A stretch of DNA of 48,137 nucleotides from the NCBI RefSeq assembly GCF_001894945.1, contig NZ_BCXE01000045.1:1-48137 (forward strand), given 5' to 3'. The stretch's first letter is position 1. Each line of letters starts with the position of its first letter. The position numbers were made by a program, and so were the translations under genes. This DNA is from Rhodococcus ruber NBRC 15591. Lineage in GTDB: Bacteria; Actinomycetota; Actinomycetes; Mycobacteriales; Mycobacteriaceae. Below, piece by piece: positions 17,190-27,817 of this stretch. The notes under the pieces are model-generated. The model saw only the letters and a list, made by a program, of their open reading frames with translations. It did no database searches and was not told where the DNA came from.

Positions 17190-17274
17190 GCGCGAGTGGC
17201 GGAACAGGCAGACGCGCGGCGCTTAGGACGCCGTGTCTTCGGACGTGGGGGTTCAAGTCCCCCCTCGCGCACCA
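17190..17274 (+). tRNA. tRNA-Leu (anticodon UAG)
   Basis: An 85-nt class II tRNA. The acceptor stem GCGCGAG pairs with CTCGCGC. The anticodon stem CGGCG/CGCCG encloses loop CTTAGGA with anticodon TAG. A long variable arm contains TCTTCGGA. The T arm has GGTTCAAGTCC. The CCA end is encoded (17272-17274). The UAG anticodon reads CUA and CUG, and CUG is a dominant leucine codon at this GC content. Confidence 0.95.
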
Positions 17275-17342
17275 CGTGACCTCTCCCACGGCCCTCGACC
17301 GCTCTTGGCAGGTCGAGGGGCCGCTCGGGTACTTTTGATGAC

Positions 17343-17762
17343 GTGTCCGAGAACCGTCCGCCGCGTCGCCTTGCCCTCGTCGTACTGGTGACGGTGGCCG
17401 CGGCCGGTTGTCTCGGTCTGGGCTTCTGGCAGTGGACCCGGTTCGAGGCCGTGGGCGGCACGTTCCAGAACCTCGGCTACGCACTCCAGTGGCCCGCGTT
17501 CGCCTTCTTCTGTGTCTACGCCTACCGCCGGTTCGTGAAGCTCGAGTCCGAGGACGCCGAGAGTCAGGCCACGGGGGCGCCGCGCGCGTCGGAACCGAAG
17601 GAACCCACCGAGATTCCCGAGGATCTCCTCCCCCAGCGGCCCCGCGTGCAGTTCGATCCGAACGCGGACGTCGATCCGGACGACCCGGAGGCCCGGCAGA
17701 TGCTGGAGTACAACGATTACCTCGCGCAGCTGGCGCGCAGGTCCGATAGGAGCGCTCAGTGA
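17343..17762 (+). CDS. LprD-like conserved membrane protein
   Basis: A 139-residue protein. It has two hydrophobic segments (LALVVLVTVAAAGCLGLGFWQW and LQWPAFAFFCVYAYRRF) and an acidic, proline-rich cytoplasmic-type tail ending LEYNDYLAQLARRSDR. The paralogous position in M. tuberculosis is Rv1343c (lprD), annotated as a lipoprotein. The AAGC at Cys22 is a weak lipobox followed by more hydrophobic residues, so a membrane segment fits better. The GTG start has TACTTT 7 nt upstream, which predicts a leaderless mRNA. The gene overlaps the next one by 4 nt (GTGA), so the two are translationally coupled. Molecular function unknown. Confidence 0.75.
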   Translation: MSENRPPRRLALVVLVTVAAAGCLGLGFWQWTRFEAVGGTFQNLGYALQWPAFAFFCVYAYRRFVKLESEDAESQATGAPRASEPKEPTEIPEDLLPQRPRVQFDPNADVDPDDPEARQMLEYNDYLAQLARRSDRSAQ

Positions 17763-18145
17763 GCACGACCCCCGAGCAGGCACCCGACCAGACGAGCGGT
17801 TCGACCACGCCGCAGTCCCGCCCGGAAGCCGACCAGAAGAAGATCGCCTCGGCCCTGACCCGGTATCGCGCGCTCGCGTGGATCACCGGCGTGTGGCTGC
17901 TCGTGCTCACCGGCGAGATGGTCGCGAAGTACATCCTGAAGGTCGAGAACGTTCCCGGCTGGATCGCCGTGGTCCACGGCTGGGTCTACGCGGTGTATCT
18001 CGTGCTCACGCTCGACCTGGCGATCAAGGTGCGCTGGCCCGCGGGCCGCACGATCGGCACCCTCCTCGCCGGGACGATCCCGTTCCTGTCGTTCTTCGTC
18101 GAGCACCAGCGCACGAAACAGGTCAAGGCCGATTTCGGCGTCTGA
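17759..18145 (+). CDS. DUF3817 integral membrane protein
   Basis: A 128-residue protein with an N-terminal charged tail of about 30 residues and then three membrane spans: YRALAWITGVWLLVLTGEMVAKYIL, GWIAVVHGWVYAVYLVLTLDLAIK and TIGTLLAGTIPFLSFFVEH. The VHGWVY and PFLSFFVEH motifs define DUF3817 (TIGR03954). It is the Rv1342c equivalent. Its GTG overlaps the preceding stop. The role of the family is unknown. A paralog lies at 42016-42387 on the other strand. It is convergent with rdgB and separated from it by a strong terminator. Confidence 0.82.
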   Translation: MSTTPEQAPDQTSGSTTPQSRPEADQKKIASALTRYRALAWITGVWLLVLTGEMVAKYILKVENVPGWIAVVHGWVYAVYLVLTLDLAIKVRWPAGRTIGTLLAGTIPFLSFFVEHQRTKQVKADFGV

Positions 18146-18171
18146 CGCCGGCCCACATCCACGCGATCGAC

Positions 18172-18207
18172 CGGAATCCGCCCACGCCACGGCGTGGGCG
18201 GATTCCG
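18172..18207. terminator. Strong bidirectional terminator
   Basis: A perfect 17-bp stem (18172-18188 with 18191-18207, core GGAATCCGCCCACGCC) with a 2-nt AC turn, followed on the plus strand by TTTAT. It separates the DUF3817 gene from the convergent rdgB. Confidence 0.85.
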
Positions 18208-18214
18208 TTTATCC

Positions 18215-18273
18215 GCTCGAATCCCCAGCCCTCGAATCCCAGCCTTCGAATCCTCAGCGCTCGAATCCTCGGC
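18215..18273. repeat. 15-bp tandem repeat, 4 copies, next to rdgB stop
   Basis: Four units with consensus GCTCGAATCCYCAGC (15, 14, 15 and 15 bp) fill the space between the terminator at 18172-18207 and the rdgB stop at 18287. Confidence 0.85.
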
Positions 18274-18286
18274 TCGGTGCGGCGGT

Positions 18287-18905
18287 CTAGCGCGCGAGCG
18301 CGGCGAGGTCCGGCACGAGCTGTGCCAGCGCCCGCCCGCGGTGCGACGACGCGTCCTTCTCCTCGGCGCTGAGTTCGGCCGCGGTGCGGTCCTCGCCTTC
18401 CGGCCGGAACACCGGGTCGTAGCCGAACCCGTTGGCGCCTCGGGGGCTGTGGACGATGGTGCCGCGCCACTCCCCGCGCACGACGTGCACCGCGATCTCG
18501 CCGTCGTCACCGGGGACGGCGAGGGCGCAGGCGGAGACGAACGCCGCCCCGCGTCGCTCGTCGGGGACGTCCTGCAGCTGCCCGAGCAGCAGTTCGGTGT
18601 TGGCGTGGTCGTCGCCGTGCCGTCCCGACCAGCGCGCGGACAGCACCCCGGGCATCGCGTTGAGGGCATCGACTTCGAGACCGGAATCGTCTGCGACGCA
18701 AGCCATTCCGGTCGCGGCTGCGCCGTCGCGCGCCTTGGCGGCCGCGTTCTCCTCGAACGTCGCGCCGGTCTCGGGCGCCTCGTCGTAGGGCGGCACCGCG
18801 TCGAGGCCGACGAGGTCGATCCCGGCGATCCCGGCGGAGTCGAGGACGCGCTGCAGCTCGCGCAGCTTCTTCGCGTTGCGACTCGCCACGAGCACCCGCA
18901 CCATC

Positions 18906-18913
<8 letters not shown>
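18287..18913 (-). CDS. rdgB: XTP/dITP pyrophosphatase (HAM1/RdgB)
   Basis: A 208-residue house-cleaning enzyme that hydrolyses ITP, dITP and XTP to monophosphates so that deaminated purines are not built into DNA or RNA. It has the HAM1 motifs: [14 protein letters not shown] at the N-terminus, [22 protein letters not shown] with metal-binding acids, GVLSARWSG, and [13 protein letters not shown]. The GTG at 18913 overlaps the rph stop by 8 nt, and an ATG at 18904 right after the rph TGA is an alternative. Either way translation is coupled to rph. Order rph-rdgB equals Rv1340-Rv1341. Confidence 0.93.
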
Positions 18914-19694
<781 letters not shown>

Positions 19695-19707
19695 CCGGAC
19701 GAGCCTA

Positions 19708-20478
19708 TTAGATGCGGTAGACGTCCCCGGCGGACACCGCGTGGACGGGCCCGGAATACTGCTCCTTGGCTTCGGCGATGACGTCCTCGCGCGAGGTCCA
19801 CGGCGGGATGTGGGTGAGCAGCAACTCCCCCACCCCGGCACGCGCGGCGACCAGGCCGGCTTCGGTGCCGGAGAGGTGGATGCCGCCGGGCCGGTCGTCG
19901 GGCGCATGGGTCCAGGAGGCTTCGGACAGCAGGACGTCGGCACCGCGCGCGAGGTCGACGACCTCGTCGCACATGCCGGTGTCGCCGGTGTAGACGACGG
20001 TGCGTCCGGAGTCGCTGGTGATGCGGAATCCGTAGGCCTCGGGCGGGTGGTCGACCCGGCCGGGGCGGATGGTGAGTGCGCCGAAGCGGAAGGCTTCTCC
20101 GTCGGCGAGGGGACGCACGTCCAGGGTGTCGCTGACGTCGTCCATCTCGCCGGCGATCTCGGCGGAGGCGGCTCCGATGCGGACGCTGGTGTCCGAGGGG
20201 CCGTAGACGAGGGTGCGTCCGGTGGGGCGGTTCGGGGAGTAGCGCCGCCAGACGAGCAGGCCCGGGATGTCGAGGCAGTGGTCGGCGTGCAGGTGCGAGA
20301 GCAACAGCGAGACCTCGCCGGGATCGGCGTACCGCTGCAATGCCCCGAGGACCCCGGGGCCGAAGTCGATCACCAGGGGCGGGGTGCCCGGGGCGGTGAT
20401 CAGGTAGCCCGACGCGGCGGAATCCGGACCGGCCACGCTGCCGGAACACCCCAGGACGGTCATGCGCATGGGGCTCAT
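19708..20478 (-). CDS. MBL-fold hydrolase, Rv1339-like cAMP phosphodiesterase
   Basis: A 256-residue metallo-beta-lactamase fold protein. It has [21 protein letters not shown], the two-metal motif [17 protein letters not shown] and LLTHIPPW. Its position upstream of rph-rdgB and its sequence match Rv1339, reported as an atypical class II cyclic-nucleotide phosphodiesterase. Older annotation calls such proteins ribonuclease Z-like. If the assignment holds it degrades cAMP made by cyclases such as the one at 46550. Of three near in-frame ATG codons, 20478 is preferred because AGGGA lies at a fair distance upstream. Its own promoter probably lies near 20556-20561. Confidence 0.83.
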   Translation of the reverse strand: MSPMRMTVLGCSGSVAGPDSAASGYLITAPGTPPLVIDFGPGVLGALQRYADPGEVSLLLSHLHADHCLDIPGLLVWRRYSPNRPTGRTLVYGPSDTSVRIGAASAEIAGEMDDVSDTLDVRPLADGEAFRFGALTIRPGRVDHPPEAYGFRITSDSGRTVVYTGDTGMCDEVVDLARGADVLLSEASWTHAPDDRPGGIHLSGTEAGLVAARAGVGELLLTHIPPWTSREDVIAEAKEQYSGPVHAVSAGDVYRI

Positions 20479-20533
20479 GCTGCCACGTCCCTGTGGTTGC
20501 GACGAAGCCAACACGGGTATTGATCGAGAGATG

Positions 20534-20570
20534 TCACAGTCGCGCCGACGCTGTGATCCTACCGATCGGT
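20534..20570 (-). promoter_or_regulatory. Promoter region of the phosphodiesterase-rph-rdgB operon
   Basis: On the minus strand TAGGAT (20556-20561) is a good -10 box. It touches a perfect 10-bp palindrome ACCGATCGGT (20561-20570) on one side and overlaps an inverted repeat TCACAG N11 CTGTGA (20534-20556) on the other. The leader to the ATG would be about 70 nt. This is the site where murI stands in M. tuberculosis. Confidence 0.4.
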
Positions 20571-20593
20571 CAGTTGCCGGGAGGGGGTGCGTC

Positions 20594-21220
20594 TCACCGG
20601 TACGGCGAGGTCGGCACGGCCGGCGAACGCCGCCGGCGACGCTCGTCGGCGGAGAGCAGCCACGCGGCCAGAACGCCGCCCACGGCGCCGAAGAGGTGTC
20701 CCTGCCAGGAGACCCGCGGGTCGCTGGGCAGCACGCCCCACAGGATGCTGCCGTAGACGAACAGCACGATCACGCCGATGACGATCTGGTTCGCCTGCCG
20801 GGTGAAGATGCCGCGCGTGATCAGGTAGGTGAGCCAGCCGAAGACGAGGATCGACGCACCGATGTGCACGAAGCCGGCACCGGCGGTGAGCCAGGTACCG
20901 AGTCCCCCGACGATCCAGATGATCGCGGTGGCGGCCAGACCGCGGCCGATCCCGGAGACGAGCACGAGGAATCCGAGCACGAGCAGCGGAATGGTGTTGG
21001 CGCTCAGGTGCGCCCAGTCGGCGTGGAGCACGGGGGCGAACACCACTCCCCACAGTCCGTCGGCGCTTCTCGGTTCGATGCCCGCGGAGTCGAGTTCGGC
21101 GGGCGCGGCGGCGTCGACGGCCTCGATTGCGTAGAGCAGGGCGACGAATCCGGCGATCAGGAGCGCGGCGCGCTGCCAGACGGGCCGGAGCCCGGGACGG
21201 GAACCGTCGGGTACGGTCAT
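20594..21220 (-). CDS. Rhomboid family intramembrane serine protease
   Basis: A 208-residue membrane protein with six predicted spans. The catalytic pair is Ser123 in HIGASILVFG and His175 in SWQGHLFGAVGG; HADWAHLSANTIPLLVLG is the conserved His-Asn segment of the second span. It cuts other membrane proteins within or near the bilayer; substrates are unknown in actinobacteria. The ATG at 21220 has AAGGGCGAG upstream. It equals Rv1337 by position. In M. tuberculosis murI separates it from the Rv1339 equivalent, but here only 115 bp lie between. Confidence 0.9.
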   Translation of the reverse strand: MTVPDGSRPGLRPVWQRAALLIAGFVALLYAIEAVDAAAPAELDSAGIEPRSADGLWGVVFAPVLHADWAHLSANTIPLLVLGFLVLVSGIGRGLAATAIIWIVGGLGTWLTAGAGFVHIGASILVFGWLTYLITRGIFTRQANQIVIGVIVLFVYGSILWGVLPSDPRVSWQGHLFGAVGGVLAAWLLSADERRRRRSPAVPTSPYR

Positions 21221-21376
21221 GCGCTCGCCCTTCGCGTGTGTCCTGCGTGGTGTTCCTGGCCTTCGAGCCTACCGGCGTGCGCCCCGCTCGGCACCGGGCG
21301 CGAGCCCCGGGAAAGCGCAGTATTCCGGCGGTGCGGTGGCTACCGTGGAACTCACCGTCCACCCGGGGAGGCAGTC

Positions 21377-21529
21377 GTGCCCAGAAGCGTCGGAGATCGC
21401 TACGCCTGCGAGAAGTGCGGTGCGCAGCTCGTCTACGAGAAGTCGTGCCCGTGCAACGAGGAGATGGCGCATTCGGAGATCTGTTGCGGTGACCAGATGA
21501 AGCGTGTGCCGGAGGGTGCGCCGGGCTGA
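21377..21529 (+). CDS. Small desulforedoxin-like zinc/iron-binding protein
   Basis: A 50-residue protein. YACEKCGAQLVY gives a CxxC knuckle, and the C-terminus has EICCGDQM. A CxxC plus CCGxxM pair is the desulforedoxin signature, which holds one iron or zinc with four Cys. Extra CPC residues (KSCPCNEEM) lie between. The GTG at 21377 has an excellent GGGGAGG 6 nt upstream, so the gene is well supported despite its size. Its stop is 5 nt from that of the convergent P1 peptidase. It occupies the place where cysM-cysO-mec stand in M. tuberculosis. Role unknown; electron transfer or a metal-bound structural role are both possible. Confidence 0.75.
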   Translation: MPRSVGDRYACEKCGAQLVYEKSCPCNEEMAHSEICCGDQMKRVPEGAPG

Positions 21530-21534
21530 GCCCG

Positions 21535-22637
<1,103 letters not shown>

Positions 22638-22641
<4 letters not shown>

Positions 22642-23216
22642 GGCATCAGCGCCTGGACGAGGGAGTCCTGCATCCAGGTCAGCCAGTGGTAGACGTCGAG
22701 GTGGGGGGCACGCGGGTCGTCTTCGTCGAGCGCCTCGGGGGTGTCGTCGTCGATGCCGAGGGTGGTGCCGAGCGCGAGCCGCAGGTCGTTGAGCCCGTAC
22801 AGCCAGGCATCGGCCTGTTCGGGGGTGAGCACCACCTTCCCGCCCGATTCGGGGACGGTGCGCAGGATGACGGCTCCGGCGGCGAGCTTGGCGTCGATGA
22901 TGTCGGGTTCGTGCAGGCTGCGCAGGGCGCCGTTGAGGTCGGCCGATTCGTCGTCGGGATGCACGGTGGCGTCGGCGTCGGGCCGGTGGAAGTCGGGCAG
23001 CAACCGTCGCAGGGCGGGGACGTCCGGCGGGGCGGAGTTGCCGGTGCGCAGGCCGGTGAGCGCGGCGAGGTCGTCCTGGGGTGCGCCGGCGGCGCGTTCT
23101 TCGAGCATGCCGAGTACGGATGCGACGAGCGAACGCAGCACCGACGCCTCGTGTGCGTCCATCTCGGATCGCAGCTTCACGCCTCCGAGCGAGTTCTTCC
23201 TGCTCCACTGCCGCAC
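22638..23216 (-). CDS. DUF2017 family protein
   Basis: A 192-residue acidic protein matching Rv1332 by position. It shows LRSEMDAHEASVLRSLVASVLGMLEER at the start, DLNGALRSLHEPDIIDAKLAAGAVILRTVPES in the middle and LYGLNDLRLALGTTLGI near the end. It has no enzyme motif or membrane segment. The family almost always stands directly after clpS, which suggests a link to ClpS/ClpCP proteolysis, but the function is unproven. The GTG at 23216 has AGGAGGAG about 9 nt upstream. It lies in a clpS-DUF2017-P1 peptidase operon. Confidence 0.8.
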
Positions 23217-23271
23217 GTCGGTCGGCTCCTCCTGGCTCCGCGGTCGGAATTGTCGGCGAACGGGCGGCCGG

Positions 23272-23655
23272 TCACTCGGCCCGCTGCATCGTCGCCCACA
23301 GCCCCGCGGCGTGCAGGCGTTGCACGTCGTGTTCCATCTTGTCACGCGAACCGCTCGAGACGACCGCCTTGCCTTCGTTGTGCACCTTGAGCATCAGTTC
23401 GGTGGCTTTGGCCTTGCTGTACCCGAACAGCTTCTGGAAGATGTACGCCACGTAGTGCATCAGGTTGACCGGGTCGTCCCACACGACGGTGACCCAGGGC
23501 CGGTCGACGGCTTCGATCTCCTCGACGGCTTCGGCTTCCGCCGGCATTGCCTGCCCTGCCGCCAGGGTGACCGTGGGGAACGAAGCCACGATGACTGCGT
23601 CGGACGGATCCGTGGGGGCGGTGTCGAACGGGCTTGTCGAGGAACACATCGCCAT
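23272..23655 (-). CDS. clpS: ATP-dependent Clp protease adaptor ClpS
   Basis: A 127-residue adaptor that delivers N-degron substrates to ClpC/ClpP. The core is [42 protein letters not shown] and [25 protein letters not shown]. The DDPVN loop and Met of NLMHYV form the substrate pocket. It has a long acidic N-terminal extension ([12 protein letters not shown]) of about 45 residues. ATG codons at 23655 and 23649 compete. The first has TACCCT 6 nt upstream (leaderless); the second has GGAG 8 nt upstream. It is Rv1331 by position and divergent from pncB. Confidence 0.92.
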   Translation of the reverse strand: MAMCSSTSPFDTAPTDPSDAVIVASFPTVTLAAGQAMPAEAEAVEEIEAVDRPWVTVVWDDPVNLMHYVAYIFQKLFGYSKAKATELMLKVHNEGKAVVSSGSRDKMEHDVQRLHAAGLWATMQRAE

Positions 23656-23724
23656 GGCTCCAGGGTACGGCGTCCGCGCCTGCCGATACAGCGGCATCCC
23701 ACCGTGCCCCTCTACAGTGATCGG
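23656..23724. promoter_or_regulatory. Back-to-back leaderless promoters of clpS and pncB
   Basis: The 69-bp gap has TACCCT on the minus strand (23662-23667), 6 nt before the clpS ATG, and TACAGT on the plus strand (23713-23718), 6 nt before the pncB GTG. Each predicts an mRNA that begins at the start codon. Confidence 0.55.
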
Positions 23725-25050
23725 GTGCCCGATTCCCTTCTCCGACCGACCGCGACGGCGAGCACCGCCCTGTTCACGGACGTCTACGAGCTGACGATGC
23801 TCGAGGCTGCCCTTGCGGACGGCACCGGTTCCCGCCCTTGCACGTTCGAGGTGTTCGCGAGGCGTCTGCCGCCCGGGCGCCGGTACGGCGTGGTCGGTGG
23901 GACCGGCCGGCTGATCGATGCGCTCGGGACGTTCCGCTTCGGCGAGGCGGAACTCGCGGTCGCGGGACGATTCCTCGACGCGTCGACCGTGGAGTGGCTG
24001 CGGGACTACCGGTTCTCCGGCGACATCGAGGGCTACCGCGAGGGCGACTTCTACTTTCCCGGTTCGCCGGTGCTCGCGGTGCGCGGCACGTTCGCCGAGT
24101 GCGTGCTGCTCGAGACGTTGATCCTGTCGATCCTCAACCACGACAGCGCGGTGGCCTCGGCGGCGGCCCGGATGGTCAGCGCCGCGGACGGCCGCACACT
24201 GATCGAGATGGGGTCGCGCCGCACCCACGAGGAGGCGGCGGTCGCGTGTGCGCGGGCCGCGTATCTGGCGGGCTTCGATGCGACGTCGAATCTCGAGGCG
24301 GTACGCCGGTACGGGGTGCCGGGCACGGGTACTGCGGCGCACGCGTTCACGTTGGTGCACACGACGGGTGCGGGTCGCGACGAGGCGGCGGCGTTCCGCA
24401 GTCAGGTCGAGACGCTCGGGGTGGGAACCACGCTCCTGGTGGACACGTACGACATCACCAACGGGGTGCGCACGGCCGTCGAGGTGGCCGGCACCGGCCT
24501 CGGGGCCGTCCGGATCGATTCGGGTGATCTCGGCGTGCTGGCCCGGCAGGTGCGCGATCAGCTCGACGAGCTGGGCGCGACGAACACGAAGATCGTGTTG
24601 TCGGGTGACCTGGACGAGTACGCGATCGCGGGTCTGCGCGCCGAGCCGGTCGACGTGTACGGCGTGGGTACGTCGCTGGTGACCGGGTCGGGCGCGCCGA
24701 CGGCCGGGATGGTCTACAAGCTGGTCGAGGTCGACGGCATTCCGGTGGAGAAGCGCAGTGCCCACAAGGAGTCCCGGGGCGGCGCCAAGCGGGCGGTGCG
24801 GTTCGCGCGCCCGACCGGCACGTTGGTGGAAGAGGTGATCTACCCGGCGGACGCCCCGGTCCCGGAGGGCGACGGCGAGGTGGTGCACGAGCTGATGGTT
24901 CCTCTGATCTGTGACGGCGAGCGCGTCGACGACGTGGCTACGCTGGAGGAGAGCCGGGCGTTGCTCGCCCACGGGCTGATCAGTCTTCCCTGGGAGGGTC
25001 TGACCCTGTCGGCGGGTGACGCGGCGGTGCCGACCCGATTCGTGAGGTGA
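23725..25050 (+). CDS. pncB: Nicotinate phosphoribosyltransferase
   Basis: A 441-residue cytoplasmic enzyme. It joins nicotinate and phosphoribosyl pyrophosphate (with ATP hydrolysis) to nicotinate mononucleotide, the entry step of the Preiss-Handler NAD salvage route. It has [63 protein letters not shown], the phosphate-binding [10 protein letters not shown] and the late [17 protein letters not shown]. Length fits the family (Rv1330c). The GTG at 23725 has TACAGT 6 nt upstream and no ribosome site. pncA follows after 5 nt. Confidence 0.95.
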   Translation: MPDSLLRPTATASTALFTDVYELTMLEAALADGTGSRPCTFEVFARRLPPGRRYGVVGGTGRLIDALGTFRFGEAELAVAGRFLDASTVEWLRDYRFSGDIEGYREGDFYFPGSPVLAVRGTFAECVLLETLILSILNHDSAVASAAARMVSAADGRTLIEMGSRRTHEEAAVACARAAYLAGFDATSNLEAVRRYGVPGTGTAAHAFTLVHTTGAGRDEAAAFRSQVETLGVGTTLLVDTYDITNGVRTAVEVAGTGLGAVRIDSGDLGVLARQVRDQLDELGATNTKIVLSGDLDEYAIAGLRAEPVDVYGVGTSLVTGSGAPTAGMVYKLVEVDGIPVEKRSAHKESRGGAKRAVRFARPTGTLVEEVIYPADAPVPEGDGEVVHELMVPLICDGERVDDVATLEESRALLAHGLISLPWEGLTLSAGDAAVPTRFVR

Positions 25051-25055
25051 GGACG

Positions 25056-25634
25056 ATGTCGCGGGCGTTGATCGTCGTCGACGTACAGAACGACTTCTGC
25101 GAGGGCGGGTCGCTGGCCGTGGCCGGCGGTGCCGCGGTCGCCGCCGATATCAGCCGGTATCTGACGGCGCACGCGCGGGACTACGCGCACGTGGTCGCCA
25201 CCCGGGATCACCACGTCGATCCGGGTGCGCACTTCTCCGACGAGCCGGACTTCGTCGACTCGTGGCCACCGCACTGCCGCGTGGGAACGCCGGGTGCGGA
25301 GTTCCATCCGGCGCTCGACACCGCCCGCGTGGAGGCGGTCTTCTCCAAGGGGAGGTTCGAGGCCGCGTACTCGGGCTTCGAGGGCAGTCACGACACGGGT
25401 GAGTCGCTCGACGAGTGGTTGCGCCGGCACGGCGTCACCGAAGTCGACATCGTGGGCATCGCGACCGATCACTGCGTGCGGGCGACCGCGCTCGATGCGG
25501 CGGCCGCGGGGTTCGAGACCCGGGTGCTGCTGCCGTACACCGCGGGGGTGAGCGCGACGACCGTCGAGTCGGCCCTCTCGTCGCTCCAGGCGGCGGGTGT
25601 GGACCTGGTCGGACAGGTCGGCCCGCGAAGCTGA
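25056..25634 (+). CDS. pncA: Nicotinamidase (isochorismatase family)
   Basis: A 192-residue amidohydrolase that turns nicotinamide into nicotinate, the substrate of PncB just upstream. The catalytic triad is Asp9 (VDVQNDF), Lys98 (FSKGRF) and Cys140 ([10 protein letters not shown]). Metal ligands Asp51, His53 and His59 lie in [12 protein letters not shown]. In mycobacteria this enzyme also activates pyrazinamide. The ATG at 25056 has GAGGTGAGG upstream and lies 5 nt after the pncB stop, so the two form a salvage operon. In M. tuberculosis pncA is far from pncB1, so this pairing differs. Confidence 0.93.
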   Translation: MSRALIVVDVQNDFCEGGSLAVAGGAAVAADISRYLTAHARDYAHVVATRDHHVDPGAHFSDEPDFVDSWPPHCRVGTPGAEFHPALDTARVEAVFSKGRFEAAYSGFEGSHDTGESLDEWLRRHGVTEVDIVGIATDHCVRATALDAAAAGFETRVLLPYTAGVSATTVESALSSLQAAGVDLVGQVGPRS

Positions 25635-25647
25635 CGGTGGTGCCCAG

Positions 25648-25659
25648 TACCCTGGCGCG
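25648..25659 (+). promoter_or_regulatory. Leaderless promoter of dinG
   Basis: TACCCT (25648-25653) is 6 nt before the GTG at 25660, within the 25-bp gap after pncA. No ribosome site is present. Confidence 0.5.
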
Positions 25660-27690
25660 GTGCCCGAACTCCCGAATGTGCCCGACCTGCTGCGCACCGC
25701 GGTGCACGCGCTGGGCGGCAAGGAACGGCGCAACCAGCTGACGATGGCGTCGGCCGTGGCGCATTCGCTGGACACCGGTGAGCACCTGGCCGTCCAGGCC
25801 GGCACCGGCACCGGTAAGTCGCTGGCCTATCTCGTGCCGGCGGTGCGGTATGCGGTGCAGACGGGCCGGACCGTGGTGGTCTCCACCGCGACGATCGCGC
25901 TGCAGCGTCAGCTGGTGGACCGGGACCTGCCGCGATTGGCCGACGCGCTGGCGACGGCGCTGGGTCGGCGTCCCCGGTTCGCGATTCTCAAGGGCCGCGG
26001 TAACTACCTGTGCCTGAACAAGATTCACACCGGTCTGGCGGAGGAGCCCCCGGCCGACGACCAGCTGTTCGATGCGTTCGCGCTGTCGCGGATCGGCCGG
26101 GAGGTGCGGCGGGTCACGGAGTGGTCGTCGACGACCGACACCGGCGACCGCGACGACCTCGTGCCGGGCGTGTCGGACCAGGCGTGGCGTCAGGTGAGTG
26201 TGAGCGCACGCGAGTGCCTGGGCAAGTCGCGGTGCCCGGTCGGTGAGGACTGCTTCGCGGAGATCGCCCGGGCCGAGGCCGGGCAGGTCGACGTGGTCGT
26301 CACCAACCACGCCCTGCTGGCGATCGACGCGATCAGCGGGCTGTCGATCCTCCCCGAGCACGACGTGGTGGTGGTCGACGAGGCGCACGAACTCGTGGAC
26401 CGCGTCACCGGCGTCGCGACGGCCGAATTGTCCGGCGGCACCGTCTCGGCAGCTGCGCGGCGCTGCGTGAAATTGGTCGAGGACGCGGACGTGGACCGTC
26501 TCGAGGGGGCCGCGGAGAACTGGGAGGCGCTGCTCGAGGAGCTGCCGCCGGGACGGTGGGACGAGTTGCCCGACGGTGCGGGCGCGGCGCTGGCCGCGAT
26601 CCGGGACGCGGCGTGGGCCGTGCGCACCGCACTGGGTCCGCCCAAGCCGGGGCTCGACGCCGAGGCCGCCGCCGCCCGCAACCAGGCGCTCGCGGACGTC
26701 GACGAGGTGCACGACTGCGCGGTGCGGGTGCTGACCGCCTTCGAGGAGACCGATCCCGCCGCGCGTCGGGACGTCGTCTGGCATGCCGCCGACGAGTTCC
26801 GCGGCAACACTCGGCACACGGTGCGGATGGCGCCGCTGTCCGTCGGCGGACTGCTGCGCTCCCGGCTGTTCGCCGAGGCGACGGTCGTGCTGACCTCGGC
26901 GACGTTGACGGTCGGCGGTTCGTTCGACGCGCTCGCCGTCAACTGGGGGCTGCCCCCGGAGTCTCCGGCCCGCAGCGACACGGGCGCAGCGTCGGGGACC
27001 GAACCGCCGTCCGACGACGGGGACCTGCGGTGGAACTCCCTGGATGTGGGATCACCGTTCGACCACGCCAAGTCCGGCATCCTGTACGTCGCCAGGCACC
27101 TGCCGCCGCCGGGCCGCGACGGGCTCTCCCCCGCGTACCTGGACGAGATCGCGGAGCTGGTCGCCGCGGCCGGCGGGCGCACGCTCGGACTCTTCTCGTC
27201 GATGCGCGCCGCGAAGGCGGCCGCGGAGGCGATGCGGGAGCGTCTGGACACACCCGTCCTGTGCCAGGGCGAGGACGCAACCGGCGCCTTGGTGGACAAG
27301 TTCGCGGCCGACGAACCGACGTCACTGTTCGGGACTCTGTCGCTGTGGCAGGGCGTGGACGTCCCGGGGCCGTCGCTCTCGCTCGTGATCCTGGACCGGA
27401 TTCCGTTCCCGCGGCCGGACGACCCGCTGCTGGTGGCGCGGCAACGGGCCGTGGAGGCGCGCGGGGGCAACGGCTTCCTGTCGGTGGCGGCCACCCATGC
27501 GGCGTTGCTGCTCGCGCAGGGCGTCGGGCGGCTGCTGCGCAGCACGGATGACCGGGGGGTCGTGGCGGTGCTCGATCCCCGCCTGGCGACCGCCCGGTAC
27601 GGCGGATACCTGCGCGCGTCGCTGCCACCGTTCTGGGAGACCGCGGACCCCGAGGTGGTGCGCAAGGCGCTCACCCGGCTGCGCGGCTGA
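25660..27690 (+). CDS. dinG: ATP-dependent DNA helicase, DinG/XPD family
   Basis: A 676-residue superfamily 2 helicase that unwinds DNA 5'-3', including R-loops and other structures met at stalled forks. Walker A AGTGTGKS is at residues 47-54 and the DEAH box is [11 protein letters not shown]. Between them four cysteines, one in NYLCLNK and three in [18 protein letters not shown], form the iron-sulfur cluster site. Motif VI is [15 protein letters not shown], following [12 protein letters not shown]. The frame extends upstream of 25660 but only antisense or overlapping pncA. It equals Rv1329c by position. Confidence 0.93.
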   Translation: MPELPNVPDLLRTAVHALGGKERRNQLTMASAVAHSLDTGEHLAVQAGTGTGKSLAYLVPAVRYAVQTGRTVVVSTATIALQRQLVDRDLPRLADALATALGRRPRFAILKGRGNYLCLNKIHTGLAEEPPADDQLFDAFALSRIGREVRRVTEWSSTTDTGDRDDLVPGVSDQAWRQVSVSARECLGKSRCPVGEDCFAEIARAEAGQVDVVVTNHALLAIDAISGLSILPEHDVVVVDEAHELVDRVTGVATAELSGGTVSAAARRCVKLVEDADVDRLEGAAENWEALLEELPPGRWDELPDGAGAALAAIRDAAWAVRTALGPPKPGLDAEAAAARNQALADVDEVHDCAVRVLTAFEETDPAARRDVVWHAADEFRGNTRHTVRMAPLSVGGLLRSRLFAEATVVLTSATLTVGGSFDALAVNWGLPPESPARSDTGAASGTEPPSDDGDLRWNSLDVGSPFDHAKSGILYVARHLPPPGRDGLSPAYLDEIAELVAAAGGRTLGLFSSMRAAKAAAEAMRERLDTPVLCQGEDATGALVDKFAADEPTSLFGTLSLWQGVDVPGPSLSLVILDRIPFPRPDDPLLVARQRAVEARGGNGFLSVAATHAALLLAQGVGRLLRSTDDRGVVAVLDPRLATARYGGYLRASLPPFWETADPEVVRKALTRLRG

Positions 27691-27817
27691 CCGAGCCGCG
27701 ACGCGTCGGTTCCCGATACGTTCCCGGGATTCCCGGAATTTCCGGCTGTTTCGCGGCAGCATCGAAGCAGGCGCAGCGGCCGGATTCGAAGGCCGCAGGG
27801 ACAGGGGGCTTTCGGAT

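Noticed and set aside
19708-20478. Ribonuclease Z
   Set aside because: The fold matches, but the gene's position and sequence fit the Rv1339 group, and the long exosite arm of RNase Z is not seen.
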